DNA of 64,000 bases from Cheiracanthium punctorium (GCA_038373885.1 JAWZYV010011615.1:124001-188000); one strand, 5' to 3'. Counted from the first letter of the stretch, positions 12,081-23,090 are shown. Made by a program: numbers and translations. Notes: a model not told the origin generated them from the letters alone.

Positions 12081-12224
12081 GTTTGGTGTGCAGCTGGTGT
12101 AGATTTAAGTGGTGGAAAGTGTGATTTAGGCACTTCCAATGTATCCAGTGTAGGCAGCAGTCTATTTTATGTATCTACTCCTGAAGGAACAGATGAAGTT
12201 ACAAAACTGAATAATGAATTGAAG
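12081..12224 (+). CDS. syd: JIP3/JIP4 scaffold, exon 4
   Basis: A strong pyrimidine tract and CAG acceptor precede the exon, and GTGGGT follows it. It holds 48 complete codons. The peptide starts VWCAAGVDLSGGK, the conserved WCA-GV-LSGG motif that precedes the propeller in JIP3/4, then gives a Ser/Gly-rich stretch and VTKLNNELK, the start of a short helix continued in exon 5. The intron after it is 11 kb and contains the Copia locus. Confidence 0.93.
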
Positions 12225-12659
12225 GTGGGTCCTCTATCTTCTGCATTTTAACTTTTCTGTGACTAACTTGAACTTCATTATAGTTTCGAAACAATTAACT
12301 TTGAATATGTAATTTGCTGTTCTCAAATTCTAGTATTTACAGTAGTGGTTTGTGGTATATTTCAGTGTCTGCCATTTTAAAAATATGTGAGCTTAAATCA
12401 GTAAAACATATTTCTACATGGCTATCATAAGTGCTCAAAATTTTGCATCTAGTAAATGATTGTCAAACATGTTATACAGCATTTACAGGACTTATAACCA
12501 AATCATGTTAATCTTTAAAAAAAAATTGTTTCATTATTAGTAAAAAAAAAAAAAAAAAAAAGTTTTTCAATGTGTATATATTTCTTTTTAATATTTATAT
12601 TCATTACAGTTGTTTTTCACAATTTTGAAATGTTCTCTCTCCTTTTAAAATCAATTTTC

Positions 12660-13270
12660 TGTAATAAAAATACACTTACCCATTGAATTTTATGGCTTAG
12701 GAAAAGAAAGTAGTAAAATGTCTTACATTAAACAAAGATTATGCAATTATGCAAACAGAAATGACTCCTACTAATTAGACAAAATTCACCTGAACACCAT
12801 TCTCTCCCCCCCCCCCCCCACAAAGCTCTAAAGATTGTGCCAAGTAAAGCCCGGGTTTTCTATTTGTGTCCAACGCTGACATGCAGAGTGATTAATGACT
12901 TTCGCGTGTGCCTCTAGCGTCCAAAGAGCACATTTTTTAAAAAGTGGTTTGCTACCAGCACCGTTTCGCTAGGAGCAGAGACGTCCAGATTTGGTGGACA
13001 CGTGAAAGAAAGGCATGAACGGCGTTTCCCTTGCCAGTACTTGCTTCACTAGTGGATGCAGAAAATGCTGCGCGCCAGTAGGAAACCACCCTTTTTTGGC
13101 AGCTGGGAACAGTTTTTCATATATGTCATCCCGGACACTTTTACGTGGTGGCCAAATGAGAGGGCTTGGCGTTGACACGAGTAGGAAACCCTAAGCGTAG
13201 TAAATAGTCTGCCAATAGGATTCTTGTGCTAAATAGCCAAATATGTCAATTTGATCCACAGAGAAACACA
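12660..13270. repeat. Dispersed repeat, copy 1 (pair with 57130-57480)
   Basis: The segment AATACACTTAC-CATTGAATTT with GGAAAA-AAA-TAGTAA, and later GTGCTAAATAGCCAAATATG, has diverged counterparts in the same order at 57130-57480. The copy here carries roughly 380 extra bases (about 12850-13225) between GCCAAGTAAA and the GTGCTAAATA block. It also has a C13 run near 12806. Family unknown. Confidence 0.45.
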
Positions 13271-13324
13271 AGCACTTCTGTATGATCTTGTATAGATGCC
13301 CACTCTCCTCAGGGAGGGGGATAT

Positions 13325-13795
13325 ACATGTAATGTATAAAAAGGTAATTTGGGTTTTACTAGTTTGGGTATTGTTCAAGCGGTACTTTCACTGTAAGTTT
13401 TGCTTTCCTGTCAAACTTGCCACGCGCGCTCTGGAGCTATGTTTTCTTTCTTTAGTTAGTTGCCAGATACAAGATCCTTGAATCTGTGTTCTTTTTAGTG
13501 TACACGTGTCCCCACGCCTTTGTAGCCCCGGATGCGAGTCATGTTGGTAAATGTGTGTGGTTCGATCAGAGATAAGAGAGAAGTGGAGTTATGTCTTCGC
13601 AAACCACGTGGTGTGGTAAGCGTAAATACTCCCGCACATCGAAAATCGAAGGACTTCTGCCACTGGAACTGCTTAATTAGTCCACGCTGATTTTTGTACC
13701 CGTCTCCCCTCTCCTCTTCTCACCCTATATTGTAACTTAAAGATGATGTTTAATAAACCGTTTTATCTGCCTAAACTGTGGAACTTTACTGAAAT
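13325..13795 (-). repeat. Foldback arm 1 (inverted copy of 15094-15562)
   Basis: From CATGTAATGTATAAAAAGG to GGAACTTTACTGAAAT this is the reverse complement of 15094-15562 with few differences. Before the LTR inserted, the two arms were about 470 bp each, separated by only about 28 bp (13796-13823). They therefore formed a large near-perfect palindrome. The LTR target duplication ATTTC lies at the inner edge of arm 2. Confidence 0.85.
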
Positions 13796-13828
13796 ATCTG
13801 ACGTCTCAAATAGCCGGCAGGATATTTC

Positions 13829-15093
13829 TGTTCCCAATGGCTATTTGTGAACAATAAATATCCCAACTCTTATGTGTATTTAATTTCTGACTTACCTGAA
13901 TTGTGAAACTCTCCAACTTTAAGGGCCACAATAAAAGGTTCAGATAAAGTTTCAACAACTTAAAGTTAATTAAATAAATTCCCAAAGGCAAGTAGTTTAA
14001 TTCAAATGCTAAATGAACTTAAAGGAATAACTTTATGTTAAATTTAAACCGTGGCTTGCGTCAACGATCGTTTAAGACGCACAACACAAATCTCCAGTTC
14101 GTCAACAGCCGCCATCTTGGACGGGCGTAATGGTTGGTTGGCGAAGTGAGTATCGCCCGGAGAAAACTGTTACAAGCTGTTCACCCAATCACCGATGCAC
14201 TCCAGAAGCCCGGTAAACGCCCTTCAACCGCGCAGCCGGGGAACAACTCAGAAATGAGATGCGCAGTCGGCAGTGACAAATAAAAGGAGGAGCTTTCGCC
14301 GTAATCGTGGCAGACTGTCGCAGTTAAGCCGGTCACAGCAGACCGATAGCAGATCGTGGCAGGTCGACAGCAGATCGACGGCAGACCGATAGCAGTTAGG
14401 CTGATCATGGCAGATCGTCGCTGTTAAGCAGTTAGACAGTCAGGCTGTATTGACAGTTGACAGACGTTATGGCGAGCGGTAATGCTCTTTAGTTTCAGAT
14501 ATGTTATTTTTAGCCAGCCAAACCTGCTTTTATTTAATCTTTAAATGATAGTACGTTTTTAACCAACATTTAATGCCTCTAATTTTTAACCTGTTTTTAA
14601 AGTGAAATAGAAGTTAGAATTTCTTTTGAAGTGCCGTCATATAGAACTTAGTGTTTCATCGTGATTTTACATATCTTAAGGATTGGAAGTTTTCCCGGTG
14701 GACTTGCTCTCTTCAAGGTAAAGCAGCTTTTTGAAATTGAAATCTAAAACGGCTTTTGAAGTTGAAATTCATTAAACCATTTTTGCCAGTACTTATGAGT
14801 TTTTTCAGACGGTGATATATTCCTGTGCCAAGCTGCGATAAAGCATAGATGTGATATTTTTATAGTTTTTTAAAGCAATGAAATCCTGTTCTACAAGTAA
14901 TTATGAAATTGCTGACTGTGATACACTTCTGTGCCAAGCTGTTATAAATAAAAGTAGATGTCTCTCAAATCAGTTGCTATCCTTGTTTCCATAACACTCT
15001 TCATTCATGGCAGTCCACTTCTCAACACTAATTTTGTTTCCCGGGTGTTGTCATTTCCAAATTTAACCTGGATTGTCGGCACTTAAGGGAACA
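13829..15093 (+). mobile_element. Copia LTR, solo-type copy (1265 bp)
   Basis: The ends are TGTTCCC and GGGAACA, flanked by the 5-bp duplication ATTTC (13824-13828 and 15094-15098). This copy is followed directly by host flank rather than by a primer site and gag, so it is arranged as a solo LTR. It differs from the 3' LTR (20304-21579) by roughly 1-2% plus an 11-bp indel near 14050. An AATAAAAG box near 14277 may be its promoter. A CCGCCATCTTGG motif lies at 14109-14120. Confidence 0.9.
14109..14120 (+). promoter_or_regulatory. YY1/Pho-like motif in LTR
   Basis: CCGCCATCTTGG matches the classic YY1 consensus, with the CCAT core shared by Drosophila Pho. The identical motif is kept in the second LTR at 20595-20606, while nearby CpG positions differ between the copies. 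A regulatory role in the LTR is inference. Confidence 0.4.
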
Positions 15094-15935
15094 ATTTCAG
15101 TAAAGTTCCACAGTTAAGGCAGGTAAAACGGTTTATTAAACATCATCTTTAAGTTATAATATAGGGTGAGAAGAGGAGAGGGGAGACGGGTACAAAAATC
15201 AGCGTGGACTAATTAAGCAGTTCCAGTGGCAGAAGTCCTTCGATTTTCGATGTGCGGGAGTATTTACGCTTACCACAGCACGTGGTTTGCGAAGACATAA
15301 CTCTGCCTCTCTCTTATCTCTGATCGAACCACACACATTTACCAACATGACCCGCATCCGGGGCTACAAAGGCGTGGGAACACGTGTACACTAAAAAGAA
15401 CACAGATTTAAGGATCTTGTGTCTGGCAACTAACTAAAGAAAGAAAACATAGCTCCAGAGCATGCGTGGCAAGTTTGACAGGAAAACAAAACTTACAGTG
15501 AAAGTACCGCTTGAACAATACCCAAACTAGTAAAACCCAAATTACCTTTTTATACATTACATACATGCTTTTCTTTTAAGGGATTTTTTTAAGGAAAAAT
15601 ATTCAAATGCCATAAAATGTGAGGATGTTTTTAAAATAAATACAAATTATTAAAAGAATTATGTTGTAAAGCGGGAAAAGCTTTTAAATTACAGGATAGG
15701 GCCATGCTGTTAATGACAAACTGCTACCAAATATTTGTAATTTATATTTTTACTTTCTGAACGTGTACCATGTAAGGAAAGTATTGTAATCATGAAAAAA
15801 TTCGACTTCAAGATTTTGGTGTATTTACACGTTTTGAGGTCTTCTGAATTCATTTATGCTGTTTTTACGAGATGTATGTATGCATATGTGTGTGTGTGGT
15901 GTGTATATGTGAGTGAACACAATAGCTCCTAAACA
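15094..15935. repeat. Duplicated 3' host flank of the Copia insertion, copy 1
   Basis: The sequence matches 21580-22692 at about 98%, except that the second copy has a 266-bp TTAA insertion. It includes foldback arm 2 (15094-15562) and a GT-rich block near 15886-15905. Similarity stops at CTCCTAAACAGG. Here the next bases are in-frame Copia coding sequence; in the other copy they enter a 173-bp tandem repeat. Confidence 0.85.
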
Positions 15936-15936
15936 G

Positions 15937-17337
15937 GCTAGACGCCAGAACCCAGGTAACCAGTCGAATAAGAACACTATCCCCAAGACCATTAAAGGTA
16001 ACAATTTAAGTTTTTTTGTGGCAGAGGCCAATCTAAATTGTAATGTTGACAACCATACGTGAATATTAGATTCGGCCGCCAGCCACCATTTCTGTAATGA
16101 TCGCAGCATCTTCTCTAATTTTGTGACTGTTGAGAATGAAAATATGGTGCTCGCTCTGGAGGATCTAGAGTTTCCAATTAATGGAAAGGGGGATGTAAAA
16201 CTTAAATTCGGTAAAAATGAATGTATTTTGAAAAATGTCTTTTTCTCTCCAAAATTAAGGAAAAATTTACTATCAGGCCCCATGCTCGATCAGAAGGGTT
16301 TTAAATTTGTAGGGGGAAATGGAAAGATTAAAGTCTTTAAGAAAAAAATTTTTGTATTTTCTGCTAAACTCGAACGTGGCTTGTACCACGTATACCCCAG
16401 TCCAGTTAAGCCAGCTTGTAATGCAATAAGCAAAAATAACCTGAGAGAACTCGAATCATGGCATGCACGTTTCGGTCATGCAGGTGTAGATTTCATCACA
16501 AAAACTAGTACTCTAAATGCTGTTAAAGGTTTGCCTAACCTAAAGAAACACCCAGAATTTTCATGTGAACTTTGCAAATTAAATAAACACAGGCGGGTAT
16601 CATTTAAGTCCGTTAGTGGGAGCAAAGTGAGAAGTGCATTAGATCTAATCTGTTTGGACGTTTGGGGTCCATCAAATGTGGTAGGCAAACGTGGGGAAAG
16701 ATACTATCTGTCAATTATTGATGAATTCTCTAAATACATGACCATTTATCCTATGAAGGAAAAATCAGACGTTTTTGACATATTCACTAGATATGTTTCC
16801 CGTGCCGAAAGGTCACTTGGGTTAAAAGTCAAAGCTGTAAAAACTGACAATGGGGGTGAGTTTACCAGTAATTACTTTGAAGACTTTTGCATTGAAAAGG
16901 GCATAAATCATGAACACACAAACATTTACACGCCCGAGCAAAATGGATCGGCTGAACGACTCAACCAAACTGTTGTAGACGGAGCTAGGACCATTCTCTC
17001 AGAAAGTGGTCTTGAAAAAAGCTTTTGGCCAGAGGCCGTGTTATTCTTTGTTCATGTGTGGAACCGGCTATGCCATTCAGAACAGTCTAAAACCCCTATA
17101 GAGTTGTTTAAGGGAATTAAACCTTCAGTAAGACACCTTCGAAAATTCGGATCAAAAGTTTACATTGGTACTCCTCGACCCTTGAGAGGAAAGCTTGACC
17201 CGAAAGCCAAAGTAGGCATTTTAGTTGGGTACGCGTTTAGTACCAAAGGGTATAGAATTTGGATCCTGGAGGAGGAAATGGTGATAGAAACCTGTAATGT
17301 GTCCTTTCCAAAAGTTTCGGAAAATGACAGTTGAGCG
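15937..17337 (+). pseudogene. Copia pol: gag end, protease and integrase (broken)
   Basis: In one frame from 15937 the sequence encodes a basic Asn/Lys-rich linker, then ILDSAASHHFCND, the aspartic protease active site of DSA-A type. A TGA at 16060 replaces the residue before ILD (probably TGG). The integrase follows: zinc-binding H114, H119, C148 and C151 (counted from 16123), then D179, D242 and E278, giving 35 residues between the last two as in DD35E integrases. The C-terminal GKLDPKAK and GYRIWILEE blocks are typical Copia integrase. A TGA at 17332 (possibly CGA before mutation) separates it from the next segment in the same frame. Gag and the primer-binding site are missing. Confidence 0.92.
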
Positions 17338-17790
17338 GTGCTGGCGCCCAAAGATGATTCTAGCTTTTCTCAAATTGGTGAAGAGAGTCGAGAATCGGTC
17401 GAAGACGAAAGTCTCCCGAGTTCCTCTCCCACACCCAGTTTAGAGTCAGATGAAGAATCTGATGCAGACGAAAGTATGGATGATAGTACAATTAGCTCTC
17501 CTACTTTTCGTGATGCGATTTGGGTAAGAACCGCCGTCCCTCGACCGGATGGATCCAGGACAGACATTTACTTTCATGAGGAGGGTCAGAAGCGTAAACT
17601 GAAAAGCTTAAACGAAATCCAGAAATACTGCGAACAGAATAATATTAAGTTTGATGATGTAACTAAAAGTATGTTCAGTTTTAAAGGAAAGTATTCCTTC
17701 CAAGGTGTTATTAACCCTTAACCAAGCAACGCGGAAGTTAAAGTTGACAAAAGCTGACTAGTACCTGAAGTTCCTCGCACCTACAAACAG
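17338..17790 (+). pseudogene. Copia pol linker with MBD-like domain
   Basis: This stretch is in the same frame as the integrase. It encodes an acidic Ser/Glu/Asp-rich run (residues 6-54 from 17338), then a folded-looking block at residues 62-117 (17521-17688). The block has W62, an R-P-D-G turn at 69-72, DIYF at 76-79, a basic KRKLKS at 85-90, NEIQKYC at 92-98 and a closing MFSF at 112-115. Order and spacing fit the methyl-CpG-binding fold (W, RxxG, D-hydrophobic-Y-aromatic, G-K-S, E..KY). The segment ends in TAA at 17719, and a TGA follows near 17755. I infer an MBD/TAM-type domain; methyl-CpG binding itself is not shown. Confidence 0.65.
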
Positions 17791-19328
17791 ATGCTCAGGT
17801 CCCCACAAATTGAAAAGTGGAAAGAGGCCATGGATACAGAGTTTCAGAATCTTAGAAATAGAAAAGTTTGGGTTTTAACCAACCTAACCTGCCTCCAGGC
17901 AAACAAGTTTTGGGGTGCAGATGGGTATTTAACATTAAAAGAGATGAGAAGGGAAACGTCGCGAGATATAAGGCCCGCTTGGTGGCACAGGGCTACAACC
18001 AAGTCAAGGGCGAATCCTATGGCGAAACCTTTTCTCCCGTTATAAACTTTTCTTTAATTAGGCTGTTTTTTTCTCTGTTTGTGGTATTGTTAAAATGGAA
18101 ACATGTGCAATGCGACGTTGCCTGTGCGTATCTTTATGCAAATTTGGAAGAGGAAGTTTACATGAAACAACCTGAAGGGTACGTAGAGGCTGGTAGGGAA
18201 AATTTAGTTTGTCACTTAAAACGCGCCTTATACGGCCTTCACCAAAGCGGTCATGCTTGGTATTTCGAACTCAAGAATGTTTTGCTAGAAATTGGACTTG
18301 GAAAATTCGAATGGTGCAATTGTACTTTCTTCTCTAATAATTCTGCTGTACTTTTAGTCTATGTAGACGACATAGTCATTTTTGGAAGGACTGAAGATGA
18401 GATAGGAAAATTTTTAAACAAACTTCAAAGCAAATTCAATTTAAAAATTTTGGGAAAAACCAAAAGGTTACTCGGTGTAGAATTTGAAGAGGCTGATAAC
18501 GGTCTTATAATCCACCAAATTCCCTACGTTGACGAAATTTGCAAAAGATTTGATAAATTTAAATTCCCAATCTCTTCACTCCCAATCACAAAAAGCGTAC
18601 AGTACAGCAAATTACAATCGCCTCAAACTAACAGTGAACAATATCAAATGCAAATCTACTCATATAGAAGCGCCTTAGGATGCCTATCGTTTCTAGCTAG
18701 CCACACGAGACCCGACATTTCTTACGCCGTAAATATCTTTTCCCAGTTCCAGAGTGACCCGGGCATGGAACATTGGAACGGACTGTTGAAATTACTCGGA
18801 TACGTAAGAAAGACTAAATCGTATAAACTAAAGCTAAAATGTGAAAATATGAATTTAATTGGGTACTCGGATGCAGATTTCGCAGCGAATAGAGACGATA
18901 GAATATCCATGGGGGGAGAGTTCATCTGTTCAGATAAAGCACCCATAACTTGGCGTACATTCAAAGAGAAGTCAGTTAGCTTATCCACTATGGAAGCTGA
19001 ATTTCTTGCTATGGTTGAGAATATCACAGAACTCACCTGGCTAGATAACGTTCTAAAAGAGGGTAATGATTGTGGGTTAATCCAATATAAATCTAAACCT
19101 AGTTTATTTGTGGATAACCAGGCTACTATTGATTTCCTTAAAAGCCCGATAGAAAATCATAGAACTAAACATATAGATGTTAGATTATTTTTTGTAAGAG
19201 ATCTGTTTTATAAAGATAAATTTAAAGTAAACTTCATCAGAAGTAAATCTAATATGGCTGACATTTTTACTAAGCCTATCACTCAAAATGAATTGAAAAA
19301 GTTTGTTGAGGATGTGTTTGAGGTTTAA
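17791..19328 (+). pseudogene. Copia pol: reverse transcriptase and RNase H (one frameshift)
   Basis: SPQIEKWKEAMDTEFQNL opens the RT in the integrase frame. After RKVWVLTN the frame shifts across an apparent 5-bp insertion (CTAAC, near 17885), and the RT continues from 17868 in the next frame with LPPGKQVLGCRWVF and KARLVAQGYNQ. The catalytic YVDD is at residues 165-168 of that frame. RNase H follows, with GYSDADFA, TMEAEFLA and DNQATIDF, and it ends with HIDVRLFFVRDLF and NMADIFTKPI, the usual Copia C-terminus. From 17868 the frame is open to the end. Confidence 0.93.
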
Positions 19329-20303
19329 AGTTATTGATATTTTTGATCCACCACCATATTTTTTTGAATTTTGCTATTTAATGTTTGATAAAGTATTAAT
19401 GTGTTTTGAAAAGTGTCATTTTTTCATTTTGTAAATATGTCATTTATGCAACTGTTTCTCATGTCATTGAATGAAAGTTTGGTGTGTGAAAATCCTTGGC
19501 CAAGGTATGTGTGAATTATGCATAAAAGGTATGTGCATAAAGGTTGTGCATATTTGAATCTTTGGTGATCACCAGGTCATTAATCATTATCATGTCATAA
19601 TGTTGTTTGAAAATTTTGCACTTATATATCGTATTTTTTCTTTTTAACGATTTTTGCACTAATATACTGTATTTTTCTAGTTGATTAAGGTTTTTGGTGG
19701 TTGGATTAGTGTTTAGGTGTTTAAACGTTAAGGTATCAAAATTAATGTTGAGAATCTTTGTATTTTTGATTAAGTAGAATTTTTTTAAATCTTTTTAATT
19801 GCCGTTCGCGTCGTTCGAGCATGGGACAACCTGATAAGTTAAAATCCTAACTGTGAAACTAAACATATGCAACTGTGTGTAGTAAATTTTTGTAATACTT
19901 TAGTGAAACCTTTTTGCATAATTAATTTTGAATCTGTTGGAATTACCTGTGGTTTTTAAGTGAAAAGTGTTTCTAAGGTTTAAAAGGGGACTTTATATTT
20001 GAAAAGTATTTGAGAACATTGTTTTAAAAGTTTTCTGATATTACGTAATGTAACTGCAAAAATTAATTTTTGAAACTTTGCCTGCCTTCTTGTTTTGAAT
20101 TGAATAGAACATTGTTTTAAAGTTTTCTTGGTACATTGTTTTATTAATCTTTTTGAAGCATGTTACTTGCTCGTTACTCGCCTACAGGTATAAATTGTTT
20201 TGCACATTGTTTTATTGCATTTGTAAATGATTATGATCTTTGATTGTTGATTTTTTCTAAGTGCTGGCAATTGCAGTCCATAAGAGCTGGGAGGAAGGGC
20301 TTT
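19329..20303 (+). mobile_element. Copia 3' untranslated region and polypurine tract
   Basis: AT-rich sequence of 975 bp with no open frame lies between the pol stop and the 3' LTR. Just before the LTR, GCTGGGAGGAAGGGC (20287-20301) is a plausible polypurine tract for plus-strand priming. This context shows that the second LTR is the true 3' LTR. Confidence 0.7.
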
Positions 20304-21579
20304 TGTTCCCAATGGCTATTTGTGAACAATAACTATCCCAACTCTTATGTGTATTTAATTTCTGACTTACCTGAATTGTGAAACTCTCCAACTTTAAGGG
20401 CCACAATAAAAGGTTCAGATAAAGTTTCAACAACTTAAAGTTAATTAAATAAATTCCCAAAGGCAAGTAGTTAAATTCAAATGCTAAATGAACTTAAAGG
20501 AATAACTTTATGTTAAATTTAAACCTCGCTTAAACCGTGGCTTGCGTCAACGATCGTTTAAGACGCACAACACAAATCTCCAGTTCGTCAACAGCCGCCA
20601 TCTTGGACAGGCGTAATGGTTGGTTGGCGAAGTGAGTATCGCCTGGAGAAAACTGTTACAAGCTGTTCACCCAATCACCGATGCGCTCCAGAAGCCCGGT
20701 AAACGCCGTTCAACCGCGCAGCCGGGGAACAACTCAGAAATGATATGCGCAGTCGGCAGTGACAAATAAAAGGAGGAGCTTTCGCCGTAATCGTGGCAGA
20801 CCGTCGCAGTTAAGCAGGTCATAGCAGTTCGATAGCAGATCGTGGCAGGTCAACAGCAGATCGACGGCAGACCGATAGCAGTTAGGCTGATCATGGCAGA
20901 TCGTCGCTGTTAAGCAGTTAGACAGTCAGGCTGTATTGACAGTTGACAGACGTTATGGCGAGCGGTAATGCTCTTTAGTTCCAGATATGTTATTTTTAGC
21001 CAGCCAAACCTGCTTTTATTTAATCTTTAAATGATAGTACATTTTTAATCAACATTTAATGCCTCTAATTTTTAACCTGTTTTTAAAGTGAAATAGAAGT
21101 TAGAATTTCTTTTGAAGTGCCGTCATATAGAACTTAGTGTTTCATCGTGATTTTACATATCTTAAGGATTGGAAGTTTTCCCGGTGGACTTGCTCTCTTC
21201 AAGGTAAAGCAGCTTTTTGAAATTGAAATCTAAAACGGCTTTTGAAGTTGAAATTCATTAAACCATTTTTGCCAGTACTTATGAGTTTTTTCAGACGGTG
21301 ATATATTCCTGTGCCAAGCTGCGATAAAGCATAGATGTGATATTTTTATAGTTTTTTAAAGCAATGAAATCCTGTTCTGCAAGTAATTATGAAATTGCTG
21401 ACTGTGATACACTTCTGTGCCAAGCTGTTATAAATAAAAGTAGATGTCTCTCAAATCAGTTGCTATCCTTGTTTCCATAACACTCTTCATTCATGGCAGT
21501 CCACTTCTCAACACTAATTTTGTTTCCCGGGTGTTGTCATTTCCAAATTTAACCTGGATTGTCGGCACTTAAGGGAACA
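20304..21579 (+). mobile_element. Copia 3' LTR (1276 bp)
   Basis: It starts TGTTCCC and ends GGGAACA, followed by ATTTC (21580-21584), the same 5-bp target copy seen beside the first LTR. It carries an extra 11 bp (CTCGCTTAAAC) near 20525 relative to 13829-15093. Differences between the copies include many C/T and G/A changes at CpG, so the insertion is fairly young. The YY1-like CCGCCATCTTGG is at 20595-20606. Confidence 0.92.
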
Positions 21580-22692
21580 ATTTCAGTAAAGTTCCACAGT
21601 TAAGGCAGGTAAAATGGTTTATTAAACATCATCTTTAAGTTATAATATAGGGTGAGAAGAGGAGAGGGGAGACGGGTACAAAAATCAGCGTGGACTAATT
21701 AAGCAGTTCCAGTGGCAGAAGTCCTTCGATTTTCGATGTGCGGGAGTATTTACGCTTACCACAGCATGTGGTTTGCGAAGACATAACTCCGCCTCTCTCT
21801 TATCTCTGATCGAACCACACACATTTACCAACATGACCCGCATCCGGGGCTACAAAGGCGTGGGGACACGTGTACACTAAAAAGAACACAGATTCAAGGA
21901 TCTTGTGTCTGGCAACTAACTAAAGAAAGAAAACATAGCTCCAGAGCGTGCGTGGCAAGTTTGACAGGAAAACAAAACTTACTGTGAAAGTACCGCTTGA
22001 ACAATACCCAAACTAGTAAAACCCAAATTAACTTTTTATACATTACATACATGCTTTTCTTTTAACCCTCCAAGCGGCTGAGACGTAAAATCCCGTTCAC
22101 TTCATTCCAGTTTTTACTGCAATGCATCTATAATTTAAATTATTTATAACACCAAGGCATCATAAAATATATTTCGATATTAAAGCTTATGGGTATTTTA
22201 GGAGTTAACTTTTTAATAATTACAAATCTTCCTATCAAAATTTTATTTTTTAAATAATTTTACAGCTGCATGAAAATTTTGCAGTGAAAACAACTTTACA
22301 TTATTTGCCCATTTCCAAGACGCTCAGAGGGTTAAGGGATTTTTTTAAGGAAAAATATTCAAATGCCATAAAATGTGAGGATGTTTTTAAAATAAATACA
22401 AATTATTAAAAGAATTATGTTGTAAAGCGGGAAAAGCTTTTAAATTACAGGATAGGGCCATGCTGTTAATGACAAACTGCTACCAAATATTTGTAATTTA
22501 TATTTTTACTTTCTGAACGTGTACCATGTAAGGAAAGTATTGTAATCATGAAAAAATTCGACTTCAAGATTTTGGTGTATTTACACGTTTTGAGGTCTTC
22601 TGAATTCATTTATGCTGTTTTTACGAGATGTATGTATGCATATGTGTGTGTGTGGTGTGTATATGTGAGTGAACACAATAGCTCCTAAACAG
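21580..22692. repeat. Duplicated 3' host flank, copy 2
   Basis: Same sequence as 15094-15935, but interrupted by the 266-bp element at 22066-22331. After 22692 it continues into the 173-bp tandem repeat, so this copy shows the original flank. Confidence 0.85.
22066..22331. mobile_element. piggyBac-type MITE, TTAA target
   Basis: The ends are CCCTC and GAGGG inside longer imperfect TIRs (CCCTCCAAGCGGCTG and, on the other strand, CCCTCTGAGCGTCTTG). TTAA is duplicated at 22062-22065 and 22332-22335. The paralogous flank has the empty site with a single TTAA at 15576-15579. A TTAA target with CCCT-type ends is diagnostic of piggyBac-like transposition. Non-autonomous. Confidence 0.88.
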
Positions 22693-23090
22693 GGCATTCG
22701 ATTGAGCTCAAATTGGATGTACATGTTATAAACCTCTGTCGCAAGACCGGTATTGATTTTGGTGTATATAGGACTTATAGTTTTCCTACATGGTTACGAC
22801 AAAGATTTCTTTTACATTATGGCCTATGGGGGAAAATTCTTGAAAGTGTGCTATCGTTTAAACGGTACATTCAATTGAGCTCAAATTGGGTATATATGTT
22901 ATAAACCACCATCATAAGTTGGATATTGATTTTGATATGTATAGGACTTATAGTTTTTCTACAGGGCTACGACAAGGATTTCTTTTACATTATGACATAT
23001 AAGGAGAAATTCTTCAAAGTGCACAAACATTTAAACGGTGCATTCGATTGAGCTTCAATTTGGTATATATGTTTGAATTATTCATCGATT
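22687..23090. repeat. 173-bp tandem repeat, about 2.3 units
   Basis: AAAC-GG-CATTC-ATTGAGCT blocks begin at 22687, 22860 and 23033, an exact 173-bp spacing. Each is followed by CAAATTGG-TATAT and a GGACTTATAGTTTT block. No coding potential. The first unit is entered straight from the duplicated Copia flank. Confidence 0.85.

Noticed and set aside
12969..13178. 69-codon minus-strand frame
   Set aside because: Lies in extra sequence within a dispersed repeat, and no domain or start context supports it.
13829..15935. A 2.1-kb direct repeat taken as one long LTR
   Set aside because: The true LTR ends are TGTTCCC and GGGAACA with ATTTC duplications, giving about 1.27 kb. The remaining 0.84 kb is duplicated host flank.
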